A stretch of 47,148 bases of DNA from NCBI GenBank assembly GCA_937910385.1, contig CALEPT010000251.1, positions 1 through 47,148 of the forward strand, in the 5' to 3' direction. The notes under the pieces are model-generated. The model did no database searches. It saw nothing but the letters and a program-made list of their open reading frames with translations, and was not told the origin of the DNA. The translations under genes were made by a program, and so were the position numbers. This stretch comes from an uncultured Ruminococcus sp. (GTDB lineage Bacteria; Bacillota; Clostridia; Oscillospirales; Ruminococcaceae). Positions 26,016 through 34,073 of this stretch are shown here, in pieces; within the stretch, counting starts at the first letter, position 1, and each line of letters begins with the position of its first letter.

Positions 26016-27341
26016 ATGTTCACAGACAAAACTGCAGAAAAAATTGTTTTTCGGCTCGAAGAAAACGGCTTTTTGGCATATTTTGTCGGAGGCTGCGTCC
26101 GTGACAGTCTCATGGGTCGGACTATACACGACATAGATATTGCCTCAAGTGCTCTGCCGCAGGACACTATCAACATCTTCGGAGCGGAAAATGTCATTCC
26201 CACCGGCATTAAGCACGGAACAGTAACTGTCATGGCGGACAGAGCTTACTATGAGGTCACTACCTTCCGCAGAGACGGCGAATATCTCGATCACCGCCGC
26301 CCCGAAAGTGTAGAGTTCGTCAGTGATATTGCCGATGACCTCTCTCGCCGTGACTTCACTATGAACGCCATAGCCATGGGCTCGGACGGTACTCTCATAG
26401 ACCCGTTCGGCGGCTGCACGGACATTAAAAGCGGTACTATCCGCTGCGTCGGCGACCCCGAAAAGCGTTTCTCAGAGGACGCCTTGAGAATACTCAGAGC
26501 GGTGCGCTTCGCGTCTCAGCTCGGTTTTGAAATAGAGGAACAGACAGCCTGCGCCATGAGCAAAATGAAAACAGCTCTGAATAGCATTTCGGGCGAACGC
26601 ATACGCGAGGAGCTCGACAAGCTGCTATGTGGAGAATACTGCGTACAGGCAATGCTGAAATACCGCGATATTATGGGACAGATAATCCCCGAGCTGCGGG
26701 AGTGCTTTGATTTCTCGCAGCACTCTCATTACCATAAATACGACGTCTACGAGCATATCGTCAGGGCGGTAAATGCAGCTCCGCAGGATAATGTGATCCT
26801 GCGGCGGACAATGCTGCTGCACGATATCGGCAAACCGAAGATGTTCAGGCTCGACGAAAACGGTGAGGGTCACTTCAAGGGTCATGCGCAGGTCGGCGCG
26901 GAAATGGCAGAGCAGATAATGGAACGGCTCCACTATGACAAAAAAACCATCTCGCTGACCTGTACACTCATCGAGCGTCACAGCGATAAAATAGGCTCGG
27001 AAAAGCATATCAGGCGGCTCGCCTCCAAGATAGGCAGTGATGCGTTTTTCCTGCTTATGGAAGTCAAAAAGGCGGATAATCTCGCTAAAAACGAGTTCGT
27101 CCTCGCAGAGAACGCCGAGTTCGACGGCTATGCGCATAGGCTCCGCGAACTTATTGCCGAAGATAGCTGCATGAGTCTGCGCCAGCTCGCCATAAACGGC
27201 AGCGATCTCACAGCTCTTGGTTTTGAAGGCAGGCAGGTCGGCGAAACCCTGAGCGCTCTGCTTGGACTTGTTATCGACGGCAAGCTCCCGAATGAACGCC
27301 ATGCGCTTCTTGCGCGTGCAGCTCAGGAGGTGGAAGAATGA
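26016..27341 (+). CDS. cca: CCA-adding tRNA nucleotidyltransferase
   Basis: A 441-aa class II enzyme that builds or repairs the CCA end of tRNAs. The nucleotidyltransferase head has GGCVRD at 25-30 and the catalytic DID at 39-41. The RNA-binding neck follows, then an HD domain with H269-D270 in MLLHDIGKP. The HD extension is the form found in many Clostridia and may give phosphatase or phosphodiesterase activity. ATG at 26016 after GAGAGGACG. It overlaps pflA by 4 nt (ATGA). Transcription probably starts at 25861, through the rpoB promoter region. Confidence 0.93.
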   Translation: MFTDKTAEKIVFRLEENGFLAYFVGGCVRDSLMGRTIHDIDIASSALPQDTINIFGAENVIPTGIKHGTVTVMADRAYYEVTTFRRDGEYLDHRRPESVEFVSDIADDLSRRDFTMNAIAMGSDGTLIDPFGGCTDIKSGTIRCVGDPEKRFSEDALRILRAVRFASQLGFEIEEQTACAMSKMKTALNSISGERIREELDKLLCGEYCVQAMLKYRDIMGQIIPELRECFDFSQHSHYHKYDVYEHIVRAVNAAPQDNVILRRTMLLHDIGKPKMFRLDENGEGHFKGHAQVGAEMAEQIMERLHYDKKTISLTCTLIERHSDKIGSEKHIRRLASKIGSDAFFLLMEVKKADNLAKNEFVLAENAEFDGYAHRLRELIAEDSCMSLRQLAINGSDLTALGFEGRQVGETLSALLGLVIDGKLPNERHALLARAAQEVEE

Positions 27342-28090
27342 TAGCAGGAAGGATACATTCTACTGAAAGCTTTGGCACGGTAGACGGTCCGGGCGTGAGA
27401 TTCGTCGTGTTCTTTCAGGGCTGTCCATTGAGGTGCAAGTACTGCCACAATCCCGATACGTGGGACTTCAACGGAGGCAGTGAGCGCACAGCTGAGGAAA
27501 TCCTCAAAGAGTATGATTCGTACAAGGAGTTCCTGAAATCGGGCGGTATAACCGCTACAGGAGGCGAGCCGCTTGCACAGGCGGAGTTCCTCGCAGAGCT
27601 GTTCTCACTCGCAAAAAGCCGCGGCATTCACACCTGCCTTGACACCTCAGCCGGAGTCTATGATATAAACCGTCATGAAATTATCGACGAGGCACTGAAA
27701 TACACCGACCTCGTTATGCTCGATATAAAGCATATCGACAGTGCGGCTCACAAAGAGCTCACGGGTATCGGCAACGAGCGTGTTCTCGCATTTGCGGAGC
27801 ACCTGTGCGAGCTGGATATCCCTCTGTGGGTGCGCCACGTGGTAGTTCCCGGAATAACCGACGGTGAGAACGAGCTCTTCCGCCTCGGAGAATATCTGTC
27901 GGGACTGAGCAACCTTAAAGCGCTCGACGTTCTGCCGTATCACGATATGGCAAAACCCAAGTACGAACAGCTCGGGATAGACTATCCGCTCGGCGGCACG
28001 CCTCCCCTCACCAAAAAAGAAGCAGTGCGTGCCAAGGAGACTATTATCAATGGTATAAAGTCAGGACTGAAAAATCACAAAAGCTTGTAA
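27338..28090 (+). CDS. pflA: pyruvate formate-lyase activating enzyme
   Basis: A 250-aa radical-SAM activase that installs the glycyl radical on pyruvate formate-lyase during anaerobic growth. The 4Fe-4S motif is C29, C33 and C36 in CPLRCKYCHNPDTW. TGGEP and the SAM-binding segments follow. Length is typical of PflA and no extra ferredoxin domain is present, so it is not one of the longer activases. Start overlaps the cca stop. No pflB lies nearby, so it may activate a lyase encoded elsewhere. Pairing with cca is unusual. Confidence 0.93.
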   Translation: MIAGRIHSTESFGTVDGPGVRFVVFFQGCPLRCKYCHNPDTWDFNGGSERTAEEILKEYDSYKEFLKSGGITATGGEPLAQAEFLAELFSLAKSRGIHTCLDTSAGVYDINRHEIIDEALKYTDLVMLDIKHIDSAAHKELTGIGNERVLAFAEHLCELDIPLWVRHVVVPGITDGENELFRLGEYLSGLSNLKALDVLPYHDMAKPKYEQLGIDYPLGGTPPLTKKEAVRAKETIINGIKSGLKNHKSL

Positions 28091-28177
28091 TGCTCACTCT
28101 CCTCAAACGGAAAGTGCGCTTTTGACCGCAATAATAAGCCATATAATAACAACTATATCTTAACGGAGGTAAATACT

Positions 28178-29680
28178 ATGAAATATGGAAAATTAACGGC
28201 GTTCGCGCTCGCTCTGAGTTTTTTTGGAGGAGCTGTTCCGACGGTGATCCCAGCCTCGATGACCGTCTCTGCCGAGGATACAAAAGAAGTCGATCAGACG
28301 CTTGAGCTGACCGCAGGTCAGAGCACGACCGCTTCCCTTTCAGGCTACAGCGAGACTCCCTCGTGGTACAGTACCAACGAAAGCGTTGCCACAGTTGACC
28401 AGAACGGAAAAATAACCGCAGTCGGCGCAGGCACAGCTTATGTTTACGCCGTATTCACCGACAGCATGCTCAAGTTTCAGGTGAACGTTTCTGAATCAGG
28501 CGATCCGGAAGACGACGAAAAGACTGTAGATCTCGGAACTATAACTCTCGACAGCGATCATACCGGAGCAAAAGCTGATGTAAGCAGCGGCTCGGTTTGT
28601 ACCTCATCAGACAGCAGTGTAGCTGTCATCGACAGCGAGGGCAATATCACTGCGGTAGGCTCAGGCGAATGCACGATAACGATCGTAAGCGGCAAAACTA
28701 CTTACATAATCAAGGTGGTCTCTTCCTACGAACCTGATACGCAAGAGATAAAGGAGGTGGAGCTCGGCAGCTTCACACTCACGACCGAAAACAGCTCCGG
28801 ACAGGTCAAACTCAACCTTGCAGAGGGAATTTCCGTTGTATGGAGCTCCACCGACGAAAGCGTTGCAACGGTCGATCAGAACGGACACGTTACCGCGGTT
28901 GGTACGGGTTCGTGTGATATCATAGCTCTTACAGAAACTGTAAAATATATCTCACATCTTACCTCAACGTATGACCCCGGCGCTGCCGAAGAGGGAACTG
29001 TCATCGGCTCTGTGTCGCTTGATAATACAACACCCTCAAAGCAGCTTTCAGTTAATATCCCCGACGGAGCGGAAGTGGAATGGAGCAGCTCGGACGAAAG
29101 CGTCGCTGTCACTGATCAGAACGGCATCGTAACAGCAGTCTCTTCCGGAGAATGCAGGATCATAATCATGATAAATGGCAGCAAATACATCATAAATGTA
29201 ACGTCATCTTATGATCCCTATTCTGCGGACATACCAGCCTATGAAATAAAGGGGATCGGAAACTCCATACAGCTTGCCCTCCAGTCAGGAGAAGAGGTCT
29301 CTGAGTGGAGCTCATCTGATACCGGTGTTGCCGTTGTGGACAGCAGCGGAAAAGTAACCGCAACAGGCGAAGGCGAGACCATTATCACAGCCCGAAGCAG
29401 TTCCTCGGTAACGCAGGTAAAAGTAACCGTTACCGCAATTACTATCAGTTACGGCGATGCAAACTGCGATAATGATGTTAACGTTGCGGACGCAGTGCTT
29501 ATTTTGCAGGCGCTGTCAAACGCTGACAAATACGGTCTCGAAGGCTCAGACGAGGATCACATAACAACTCAGGGCTGGAAAAACGCCGACTGCTCCGGAT
29601 CGGGCGACGGCGTTACAGGTAAGGATGCTCTTGCTATTCAAAAATACGCTTTAAAACTGGTGACGCTTCCGGAAGAATAA
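28178..29680 (+). CDS. secreted BIG2-repeat protein with C-terminal dockerin
   Basis: A 500-aa exported protein. The signal peptide ends near residue 32 (MTVSA). Five bacterial Ig-like group 2 domains follow at about 37-104, 117-181, 195-262, 276-342 and 356-419, each with the signature SVAxxDxxGxITAVGxGE and related variants. A C-terminal type I dockerin (about 424-495) has two Ca-binding repeats, GDANCDNDVNVADAVLILQ and a second beginning NADCSGSGDGVTG. No enzyme domain is present, so it is probably structural or adhesive and docked on a cohesin scaffold. Good SD GGAGG before ATG. A lone TATAAT at 28142-28147 without a good -35 may be its promoter. It has no classical terminator; an inverted repeat lies after it. 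Confidence 0.92.
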   Translation: MKYGKLTAFALALSFFGGAVPTVIPASMTVSAEDTKEVDQTLELTAGQSTTASLSGYSETPSWYSTNESVATVDQNGKITAVGAGTAYVYAVFTDSMLKFQVNVSESGDPEDDEKTVDLGTITLDSDHTGAKADVSSGSVCTSSDSSVAVIDSEGNITAVGSGECTITIVSGKTTYIIKVVSSYEPDTQEIKEVELGSFTLTTENSSGQVKLNLAEGISVVWSSTDESVATVDQNGHVTAVGTGSCDIIALTETVKYISHLTSTYDPGAAEEGTVIGSVSLDNTTPSKQLSVNIPDGAEVEWSSSDESVAVTDQNGIVTAVSSGECRIIIMINGSKYIINVTSSYDPYSADIPAYEIKGIGNSIQLALQSGEEVSEWSSSDTGVAVVDSSGKVTATGEGETIITARSSSSVTQVKVTVTAITISYGDANCDNDVNVADAVLILQALSNADKYGLEGSDEDHITTQGWKNADCSGSGDGVTGKDALAIQKYALKLVTLPEE

Positions 29681-29716
29681 GAACCGATCACAATACACAA
29701 AATAAGGCGAGCGAAA

Positions 29717-29779
29717 AGAAATTTCATTTTTATCATGCAGCGCTGCGAACAAAAATGCGCACAAAAATCTGAAATTTCT
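29717..29779. repeat. inverted repeat just upstream of the rpsF promoter
   Basis: Perfect 10-bp arms AGAAATTTCA (29717-29726) and TGAAATTTCT (29770-29779), with the palindrome GCAGCGCTGC between them. The right arm ends two bases before the -35 hexamer of the rpsF promoter. It could be an operator or a weak terminator for the preceding gene. Confidence 0.5.
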
Positions 29780-29781
29780 GC

Positions 29782-29810
29782 TTGACAAATCTGTGGGAGC
29801 ATGATATAAT
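29782..29810 (+). promoter_or_regulatory. promoter of rpsF-ssb-rpsR
   Basis: TTGACA (29782-29787), 17-bp spacer, TATAAT (29805-29810), about 75 nt before the rpsF start: a perfect consensus promoter. Confidence 0.88.
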
Positions 29811-29844
29811 ATTCAGGTATCGTATGAAACGATATAGTTATCCT

Positions 29845-29867
29845 TGCCCGCAGCAGGTTGCCGGGCA
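29845..29867 (+). promoter_or_regulatory. leader hairpin of rpsF operon, possible S6:S18 site
   Basis: Stem TGCCCG / CGGGCA with an 11-nt loop, ending 8 nt before the SD of rpsF. Leaders of rpsF-rpsR operons in many bacteria carry an RNA bound by the S6:S18 dimer for feedback. Position fits, but I cannot confirm the consensus. Confidence 0.3.
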
Positions 29868-29890
29868 GAATCCAGAAGGAGGTGTGCATA

Positions 29891-30187
29891 ATGGCAAAGG
29901 TATCCGCTAAGTATGAAGTAATGGTTGTTTTCAGCCTCAAGAACGGCGAAGAGCCCATGAAGGCTCTCATCGAGAAGTTCAAGGAGAGGATCGAGCGTCA
30001 CGCCGAAGCTGTTGAAGTCAACGAGGATTGGGGAAAGCGTAAGCTTGCTTACCCTATCGAGGACGAAACAGAGGGCTACTACGTGATCTATACTTTCGAG
30101 TCTAAGCCCGATTACCCCGCTGAGCTCTCAAGACGTCTCAACATCACTGACGGCGTTCTTCGTTCGCTCGTAACAGTTATAGGCTAA
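29891..30187 (+). CDS. rpsF: 30S ribosomal protein S6
   Basis: S6 of 98 aa (MAKVSAKYEVMVVF...), with the conserved segment NEDWGKRKLAYPIEDETEGY and the family's ferredoxin-like layout. It pairs with S18 on the platform of the small subunit. The ATG at 29891 follows AGGAGG at 7 nt; an in-frame ATG at 29858 lies upstream of that RBS and is rejected. First gene of the conserved rpsF-ssb-rpsR operon. Confidence 0.97.
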   Translation: MAKVSAKYEVMVVFSLKNGEEPMKALIEKFKERIERHAEAVEVNEDWGKRKLAYPIEDETEGYYVIYTFESKPDYPAELSRRLNITDGVLRSLVTVIG

Positions 30188-30213
30188 TTACTTCATTATA
30201 AGGAGAAGGTCAG

Positions 30214-30723
30214 ATGAATAAGGTTATTTTAGTCGGAAGACTTACGGCAGATCCCGAGCTAAGACAAACTCAGAGCGGTGTTTCATCATGTAGATTCACT
30301 GTCGCCGTTGACAGAAGATTTACTGATAAAAATACAGGTGAAAGACAAGCTGACTTTATCACCTGCATCGCATGGAGACAGACCGCCGAGTTCGTTACGC
30401 GTTATTTCAATAAGGGCAAGCTCATCGCTGTAGAAGGCTCTCTGAGAAATAATAATTATCAGGATAGGAATCACCCCGATGTTACCCACTATACTATGGA
30501 CGTTCAGGTGGATAACGTAGAATTCGTCGGCTCAAAAAATGACAGCGGCGGAAACGGCGGATATTCCGCTCCTCAGAATAACGGCTATAATAACAACAGC
30601 TATCAGGCTCCTCCTCAGCAGCAGGCAGCTCCTCAGCAGCCCGCTCAGAATAATGAAAGTATGTCCTACGGAAACCTGAGTGATTTTGAAGAGATCCTCA
30701 GTGACGGCGACGTTCCGTTCTAA
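30214..30723 (+). CDS. ssb: single-stranded DNA-binding protein
   Basis: A 169-aa SSB with an N-terminal OB fold (about 1-107, MNKVILVGRLTADPEL...), a Gly/Asn/Gln-rich flexible linker (about 112-150) and the acidic protein-docking tip DGDVPF at the C-terminus. It coats single-stranded DNA in replication and repair. Its place between rpsF and rpsR is the standard Firmicute order, marking it as the housekeeping copy. Confidence 0.97.
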   Translation: MNKVILVGRLTADPELRQTQSGVSSCRFTVAVDRRFTDKNTGERQADFITCIAWRQTAEFVTRYFNKGKLIAVEGSLRNNNYQDRNHPDVTHYTMDVQVDNVEFVGSKNDSGGNGGYSAPQNNGYNNNSYQAPPQQQAAPQQPAQNNESMSYGNLSDFEEILSDGDVPF

Positions 30724-30762
30724 ACGTTAACTTTACTTTATATTAAGATAGGAGGAAATGTC

Positions 30763-31005
30763 ATGGAAAAGGAAAGAAATTCCCGTCCCTCGAAGAAGCC
30801 TCGCAAGAAGGTTTGTATGTTCTGCGCTGACAGGATCGAGAGAATAGATTACAAGGATATCGCTAAACTCAGAAAGTGCATGACTGAAAGAGCTAAGATT
30901 CTTCCCAGACGTGTAACAGGTACTTGCGCTTTTCATCAGCGCGAGCTCACAGTTGCTATAAAGAGAGCAAGACACATCGCTCTGCTCCCCTATGTAAGCG
31001 ACTGA
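30763..31005 (+). CDS. rpsR: 30S ribosomal protein S18
   Basis: S18 of 80 aa with a basic N-terminus and the core KDIAKLRKCMTERAKILPRR followed by VTGTCAFHQREL. Four cysteines (C18, C21, C39, C55) indicate the zinc-binding form. AGGAGG precedes ATG. It is the last gene of the rpsF operon, followed after 14 nt by a strong terminator. Confidence 0.97.
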   Translation: MEKERNSRPSKKPRKKVCMFCADRIERIDYKDIAKLRKCMTERAKILPRRVTGTCAFHQRELTVAIKRARHIALLPYVSD

Positions 31006-31019
31006 TAAATAATAAAAAC

Positions 31020-31048
31020 AAGGGAGACTTTTGTCTCCCTTTTGTCGT
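31020..31048 (+). terminator. terminator of the rpsF operon
   Basis: Perfect 9-bp stem AAGGGAGAC / GTCTCCCTT, TTTT loop, then TTGTCGTT. The stem resembles that of the fakA terminator. No gene is seen between it and the DUF378 stop at 31172. Confidence 0.85.
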
Positions 31049-31171
31049 TATCTGATTGGACATTTTTGCAAATCAAGAATACTCTCTCTTGCGGCGCGGA
31101 CACCGCCCTATGTAGCTGAACCGAAGCAGACTCAGAAACGGCATCAGTTAAAGTCTCCTTCGGCTCGTGGG

Positions 31172-31390
31172 TCATCGGTTCGAGGTATCGTAAGCGAGCT
31201 CTTCGTTTCTGCGGAAAAGCAGAGAAATGCACCATACAGCAGAGATAGCTACAAGAATGTAAATAGTCCTGCTGAGTATGCTCGCCGCGCCGCCAAAGAG
31301 CCACGCGACCAGATCAAGCTCGAAAATACCGACCAATCCCCAGTTTATTCCTCCGATTATCAGAAGAATAAGAGCTATTTTGTCCCACAT
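31172..31390 (-). CDS. DUF378 small membrane protein (YuzA-like)
   Basis: A 72-aa protein with two membrane helices (about 3-22 and 41-60). The opening MWDKIALILLIIGGINWGLV is the hallmark of DUF378, with its conserved GGINWG. I start it at the ATG at 31390, whose upstream GAGGTG is usable; the longer frame from 31459 adds 23 residues unlike the family. Function unknown. It is a lone minus-strand gene between two plus-strand units. Confidence 0.82.
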   Translation of the reverse strand: MWDKIALILLIIGGINWGLVGIFELDLVAWLFGGAASILSRTIYILVAISAVWCISLLFRRNEELAYDTSNR

Positions 31391-31492
31391 ATTGAGAAAC
31401 ACCTCTTTATTCGGGATTTTTCGGACGCTTTCTGCGTCTGAATGTATTATTGCATTCAAAAACAGAATTATTCATTTTTTCGGGAGCAAATT

Positions 31493-32107
31493 ATGGAAAA
31501 GAAAACTTTATTTATACTGCTTGCCATTCTCGCAGCATTACTGCTGATATTATATCTGCTTGTCCACTTCAGCAAGGGTAAGCGCAAGGGACGCGCCGCC
31601 GAAAAAAAGGTCGCCTCGTTCCTGAAAAAGCTCGGCAAAAACGACAATATAAGAATAATGAACAACGCTTATCTTCCGCTTTACAAAAAAGCTTGCGAGA
31701 TAGATCACCTTGTTTTCGGACGATTCGGCGTGTTGGTCGTTGAGACCAAAGGCATCTCAGGCAGTATTTCAGGCAACGGCAAGCACCTTACTCACAAGAT
31801 AGGTGCGAAAACGCACAAGCTCTACAACCCTCAGCTCCAGAACAAGACCCATACCGATAACGTCACCCACCACCTGAAAAAAGGAGGCTTTGACAGAGTT
31901 CCTGTTACGGGCGCAGTCGTATTTGCCGCAAAGGATATCAACTATCCTTCGGGACTCGGCGTTGACCTTAAAGGGCTGGAGAAACTCTATTCACAGCTTT
32001 CCGACGCAGGCTGCAATCAGGACGTGCTTTACAATTATTTCGAGGATATAAGAATAAAAAGCCCGATAAAGAAGTTCTTTATCAGGATAGGTAAAAAAGG
32101 AGACTGA
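31493..32107 (+). CDS. NERD-domain protein with N-terminal membrane anchor
   Basis: A 204-aa protein: one membrane helix (about 5-24), a basic stretch, then a nuclease-related (NERD) domain with RAAEKKVASFLKKL and EIDHLVFGRFGVLVVETKG (Asp and Glu/Lys in PD-(D/E)xK-like positions). NERD proteins are proposed to act on DNA but few have been tested. The ATG at 31493 has GGGAG 7 nt upstream. It is a single-gene unit ending near a palindromic repeat and a bidirectional terminator. Confidence 0.8.
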   Translation: MEKKTLFILLAILAALLLILYLLVHFSKGKRKGRAAEKKVASFLKKLGKNDNIRIMNNAYLPLYKKACEIDHLVFGRFGVLVVETKGISGSISGNGKHLTHKIGAKTHKLYNPQLQNKTHTDNVTHHLKKGGFDRVPVTGAVVFAAKDINYPSGLGVDLKGLEKLYSQLSDAGCNQDVLYNYFEDIRIKSPIKKFFIRIGKKGD

Positions 32108-32109
32108 TC

Positions 32110-32180
32110 TGTAGGGCGATCCTTCCAGCCCCCGTCGGTGAACATATCATTTGTCGGCGGCTCAGTGATCCGCCCCTGCA
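32110..32180. repeat. interspersed palindromic repeat, MITE/REP-like
   Basis: A 71-bp imperfect palindrome with ends TGTAGGGCGATC and GATCCGCCCCTGCA and a central AACATATCATTT, flanked by GC-rich complementary blocks (CCCCCGTCGG and CGGCGGCT). Its form resembles short intergenic repeats carrying GTAGGGGCGGATC ends in Clostridia. No second copy was seen in this window. Confidence 0.45.
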
Positions 32181-32184
32181 ATAA

Positions 32185-32220
32185 AGAAAAAAGGAATGCC
32201 CCGAAGAGCATTCCCTTTTA
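32185..32220 (-). terminator. bidirectional terminator between NERD and HPr-like genes
   Basis: 7-bp stem GGAATGC / GCATTCC with an 8-nt loop, followed by TTTTTTTCTTTAT on the minus strand and by CTTTTAC on the plus strand. It ends the minus-strand HPr-like gene and can also stop the NERD transcript. Confidence 0.8.
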
Positions 32221-32233
32221 CTTCGTTATGTTC

Positions 32234-32464
32234 TTACTTTACGATGAACTTGTCGATCTCCTTGAGGAAATCCTCTGCGTCATCTGTATGTGCGTTAAGC
32301 TGTATAGGCTTTGACAGATCGAGGCTGAAAATACCCATGATAGACTTTGCGTCTACTGCGTATCTTCCGGAAACGAGGTCGATGTCAAACTCGTACTTCA
32401 TTACGATAGTAACGAACTCCTTAACGTCGTTGATCGCCTGAAGAAAAACAGTTGTCTTGGTCAT
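32234..32464 (-). CDS. HPr-family protein lacking the phospho-histidine
   Basis: A 76-aa HPr-fold protein. The regulatory Ser segment is kept (DAKSIMGIFSLDL, S41 equivalent to HPr Ser46), but the loop that normally reads GIHARPA is replaced by INDVKEF, so the His15 phosphorylated by PTS enzyme I is missing. It therefore cannot carry phosphate for sugar uptake in the usual way. It resembles Crh in keeping only the kinase-type Ser site, and may serve HPrK/CcpA signalling or be a divergent paralogue. AGGAGG before ATG; own promoter and terminator. Confidence 0.85.
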   Translation of the reverse strand: MTKTTVFLQAINDVKEFVTIVMKYEFDIDLVSGRYAVDAKSIMGIFSLDLSKPIQLNAHTDDAEDFLKEIDKFIVK

Positions 32465-32550
32465 AATTATTACCTCCTGTTTCAGATGTCTGTGTGTGTG
32501 CGTTTTTTATCGTTTATTTCTTTTTCTGCGGCTTTCCCTACCGCACCTAT

Positions 32551-32586
32551 ATAATAGCACTAATAAACGGCTGTGTCAAGCCGTTT
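32551..32586 (-). promoter_or_regulatory. promoter of HPr-like gene with palindrome over the -35
   Basis: On the minus strand TTGACA (32574-32579), 17-bp spacer, TATTAT (32551-32556). The -35 lies within the perfect inverted repeat AAACGGCT - 6 nt - AGCCGTTT (32565-32586), which looks like an operator. Confidence 0.65.
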
Positions 32587-32656
32587 TCAGAATTTTCAGC
32601 AATTTAGTAAATATAAATCCGCTTTATATTGCTCTTTTTATTCATAAAGGATAATT

Positions 32657-32704
32657 ATGTAAAGTGCATAAAAACAAATGGTATATTTTGTGCATTATTT
32701 ACAT
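32657..32704. promoter_or_regulatory. imperfect inverted repeat upstream of mtaB
   Basis: Arms ATGTAAAGTGCATAAAA and TTTTGTGCATTATTTACAT agree in ATGTAAA and TGCAyAAAA and flank AT-rich sequence containing TATATT. It may be an operator around the mtaB promoter, for which I see no good -35. Confidence 0.35.
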
Positions 32705-32742
32705 GAATTTTCTTGGAGTATTTTGTGATAAACAGGTGAAAT

Positions 32743-34050
32743 ATGTATAAAGTATTTTTTATGACTTTTGGCTGCAAGGTCAATCAGTACGAGACCGATT
32801 CGCTTCGCAGCACATTTCTCTCAGAAGGCTTTGCAAGCGCCGACTCTCCCGAAAGTGCTGATGTCATCGTGATAAATTCCTGCACCGTAACAAGCTCGGG
32901 AGACAGCAAGTCCCTTTACGCTGTGCGTAAAATGCGCAAAGCAGCCCCGAATGCCGTCATTGCGCTGACCGGCTGCCTTCCGCAGGCTTCCCCCGATATC
33001 GCACAGGAGCTCCCCGAAGCCGACATAATCACGGGAACAAAAAACAGAAAGTCCCTTCTCCGGCTTGTTAAAACAGCTTTAGATGAGCGGCGGCGTATCG
33101 TCTCCGTGACGGACTACTCCCCACACGAGGCCTTTGAGATGATGAACTATAAGGGCTCACAAGACAAGACCCGTGCTTTCGTGAAGATACAGGACGGCTG
33201 CAACCAGTTCTGCTCTTACTGTATTATCCCCCACGCACGCGGAAGACTTCGTTCAAAGCCCATTGAAGCGCTGAGATCCGAAGTCGCGGAGCTCGCCGCT
33301 TCGGGACATAAGGAGATAGTCCTCGTCGGGATAAACCTCGCATTCTACGGTATCGAATACGGACTGCGCCTCGTTGACGCGGTAGAGATCTGCTGTGCAC
33401 AGGAGGGTATTCAGAGGGTTCGGCTCGGCTCGCTTGAGCCCGAGATGATATCCGACGACGACCTTCGCAGACTCTCAGAGCTGTCCGAGTTCTGCCCGCA
33501 GTTCCACCTCTCGCTGCAAAGCGGCTGCGACCGCACGCTGAAAGCGATGAACCGCAAATACACCAGCGATAAGTACTATGAGCTTGTGCAAAACATACAC
33601 CGCCGCTTCCCCGAAGCTGCTCTTACGACCGACATCATGGTCGGCTTCCCGACAGAAACGGAGGAGGACTTTACCGCGTCCATGCGCTTTGCAGAGAAAG
33701 TCGGCTTTGCAAAAATACACGTTTTTCAGTACTCCCCCCGCCGAGGAACTCCCGCTGCGGATCTGCCGCAGCTGCCAAAGCCGGCCAAGGAGGAACGGGC
33801 GGAGCGCATGAAGTCCCTCGCGGAAAGACTGCACCAAAATCACCTGCGCTCACTCATCGGAAAGGAAGTCCCCGTGCTGTTCGAGTACGAAAACGAACCC
33901 GAATTTCACCGTGGATATTCCCCAGACTACACATTAATAAAAATTTCACGGGAAAATACTGAAAAAAGTTTGCGAAATCAGATAAGACGTGTTATAATAG
34001 AAGAGGATCGTCAGGGCTTCTGCTTTGGAAGTATTATTGACGAAAATTGA
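32743..34050 (+). CDS. mtaB: tRNA t6A37 methylthiotransferase
   Basis: A 435-aa MtaB that converts t6A37 to ms2t6A37 in tRNAs reading ANN codons. The N-terminal UPF0004 domain binds the auxiliary cluster (C11, C47, C78; opening TFGCKVNQYETD). The radical-SAM motif is C153, C157, C160 in GCNQFCSYCIIPHARG. The C-terminal TRAM region spans about 370-432. The TFGCKVNQYET opening points to MtaB rather than MiaB or RimO. ATG after AGGTGAA. It is followed by purL after 23 bp, so the two may be co-transcribed. Confidence 0.92.
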   Translation: MYKVFFMTFGCKVNQYETDSLRSTFLSEGFASADSPESADVIVINSCTVTSSGDSKSLYAVRKMRKAAPNAVIALTGCLPQASPDIAQELPEADIITGTKNRKSLLRLVKTALDERRRIVSVTDYSPHEAFEMMNYKGSQDKTRAFVKIQDGCNQFCSYCIIPHARGRLRSKPIEALRSEVAELAASGHKEIVLVGINLAFYGIEYGLRLVDAVEICCAQEGIQRVRLGSLEPEMISDDDLRRLSELSEFCPQFHLSLQSGCDRTLKAMNRKYTSDKYYELVQNIHRRFPEAALTTDIMVGFPTETEEDFTASMRFAEKVGFAKIHVFQYSPRRGTPAADLPQLPKPAKEERAERMKSLAERLHQNHLRSLIGKEVPVLFEYENEPEFHRGYSPDYTLIKISRENTEKSLRNQIRRVIIEEDRQGFCFGSIIDEN

Positions 34051-34073
34051 AAATTATTCGGAAGGAGATATTT

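Noticed and set aside
30990..31304. 104-codon minus-strand frame after rpsR
   Set aside because: Overlaps the rpsR terminator and the DUF378 gene, no RBS and no family resemblance.
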